A stretch of 15,668 bases of DNA from an uncultured Oscillospiraceae bacterium (lineage in GTDB: Bacteria; Bacillota; Clostridia; Oscillospirales; Oscillospiraceae). Below are positions 15,110 through 15,668 of the stretch, piece by piece. Under the pieces are notes generated by a model, which was not told where the DNA came from, did no database searches, and saw only the letters and a program-made list of their open reading frames with translations. Position 1 is the stretch's first letter, and every line of letters begins with the position of its first letter. Both the position numbers and the translations under genes were made by a program. The DNA is taken from positions 1 through 15,668 of the forward strand of contig CAJTOM010000060.1 in assembly GCA_910577915.1 (NCBI GenBank), read 5' to 3'.

Positions 15110-15668
15110 CGCTGCCACCTCCCACCAGGTTGATGAAGAAGCTCTCCAGGCTCTCGTCCCGCTCCTGCATGGAGAGGACCTCGCAGTCCTCCTTGGCCAG
15201 GGCCAGGGTCAGCTGGGAGACGTTGAGCTGGGCGAATACGTCGGCTGTGCGGTCCGAGAGAATCTTGTACTCCACACCCATGCCGTCCAGCACCCGGGCC
15301 AGGGCCTGAGCGCCGGTCACCTCCACGCGCACGCACTTGCGGCAGGAGGCCTCCAGCTCCTGGGCGCTGAGCTCCCGGACCATCCGGCCGCCGTCGATAA
15401 AGCCGTAGTGGGTGGCCAGCCGGGCCAGCTCGTCGAGGATGTGGCTGGAGATGAGCACCGTGATCTGCCGTTCCCGGTTGAGCTTCAAAATGAGCTCCCG
15501 GATCTCAATGATCCCCTGGGGGTCCAGGCCGTTGACGGGCTCGTCCAGTACCAGAAAGTCCGGATCCCCCGCCAGGGCCACGGCGATGCCCAGGCGCTGC
15601 TTCATGCCCAGGGAGAAGTGGCCGGCTTTTTTCTTCCCGGTGCCCTCCAGCCCCACCAGCTTTAAAAG
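15102..15668 (-). CDS. ABC transporter ATPase subunit (BcrA-type), 5' end outside window
   Basis: The frame is open to the edge of the window; the last 188 residues of a protein usually about 300 aa are present. Seen: the ABC signature FSLGMKQRLG, Walker B FLVLDEP with the D-loop NGLDP, and the H-loop SSHILDEL. A C-terminal extension follows (from about SAQELEASC) with VRVEVTGAQALARVL and ESLESFFINL, as in BcrA/lantibiotic-immunity and Nat-type exporters. Walker A and the Q-loop lie outside the window. A GTG at 15656 should not be taken as the start, because LLKL precedes it in frame as in full-length family members. It powers the two permeases downstream, overlapping the first by 8 bases. 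Confidence 0.93.
   Translation of the reverse strand, partial: LLKLVGLEGTGKKKAGHFSLGMKQRLGIAVALAGDPDFLVLDEPVNGLDPQGIIEIRELILKLNRERQITVLISSHILDELARLATHYGFIDGGRMVRELSAQELEASCRKCVRVEVTGAQALARVLDGMGVEYKILSDRTADVFAQLNVSQLTLALAKEDCEVLSMQERDESLESFFINLVGGGSDD

Overview
The window comes from a GC-rich chromosome (about two thirds G+C in the coding lines I sampled) carrying protein families typical of anaerobic Firmicutes: citrate lyase, two-domain acyl-CoA dehydratase activases, a lipoprotein with a LAAC lipobox, and an ABC-2/histidine kinase cassette. It looks like a gut clostridial lineage of the Oscillospiraceae (Flavonifractor/Lawsonibacter-like). That placement is inference from gene content and base composition. 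No rRNA, tRNA, CRISPR array or transposase was seen.

Region 1 (1-6752, + strand) is a six-gene tricarboxylate cluster. It holds an aconitase-superfamily hydratase (5' end outside the window), a class I SAM methyltransferase overlapping it by 14 bases, a eukaryote-like NADP isocitrate dehydrogenase, and citrate lyase citD-citE-citF. Gene junctions are short or overlapping, and a 16-bp-stem terminator closes the unit. The set handles citrate in two directions: cleavage to acetate and oxaloacetate (CitDEF), or isomerisation and oxidation to 2-oxoglutarate (hydratase and IDH). The methyltransferase between hydratase and IDH may act on trans-aconitate or a related by-product. The citrate lyase maturation genes citC, citX and citG are not in the window.

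Region 2 (about 6753-11679, + strand) has its own promoter, with an inverted repeat between the -35 and -10 boxes. It encodes a 977-aa double activase with a cysteine-rich DUF2229-type C-terminal part, an AT-rich lipoprotein gene, and a 444-aa 2-hydroxyacyl-CoA-dehydratase-like protein. As I recall them, the two large proteins correspond to the halves of one polypeptide of about 1,400 aa in many clostridia; here they are separate and the lipoprotein gene lies between them. A 14-bp perfect hairpin ends the unit and also faces the convergent gene on the other strand.

Region 3 (11695-15668, - strand) reads right to left: an ABC transporter ATPase (5' end outside the window), two paralogous ABC-2 permeases, a 30-codon remnant that looks like an internally deleted third permease, a sensor histidine kinase without an extracellular sensor domain, and then a separately promoted secreted cysteine-rich protein. 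This resembles peptide-antibiotic sensing and resistance cassettes. The secreted protein's promoter is abutted by phased direct repeats, so it may be a target of the response regulator, which would lie outside the window.

The least explained items are the lipoprotein between the split dehydratase-like proteins, the secreted repeat protein, and the methyltransferase in the citrate cluster.
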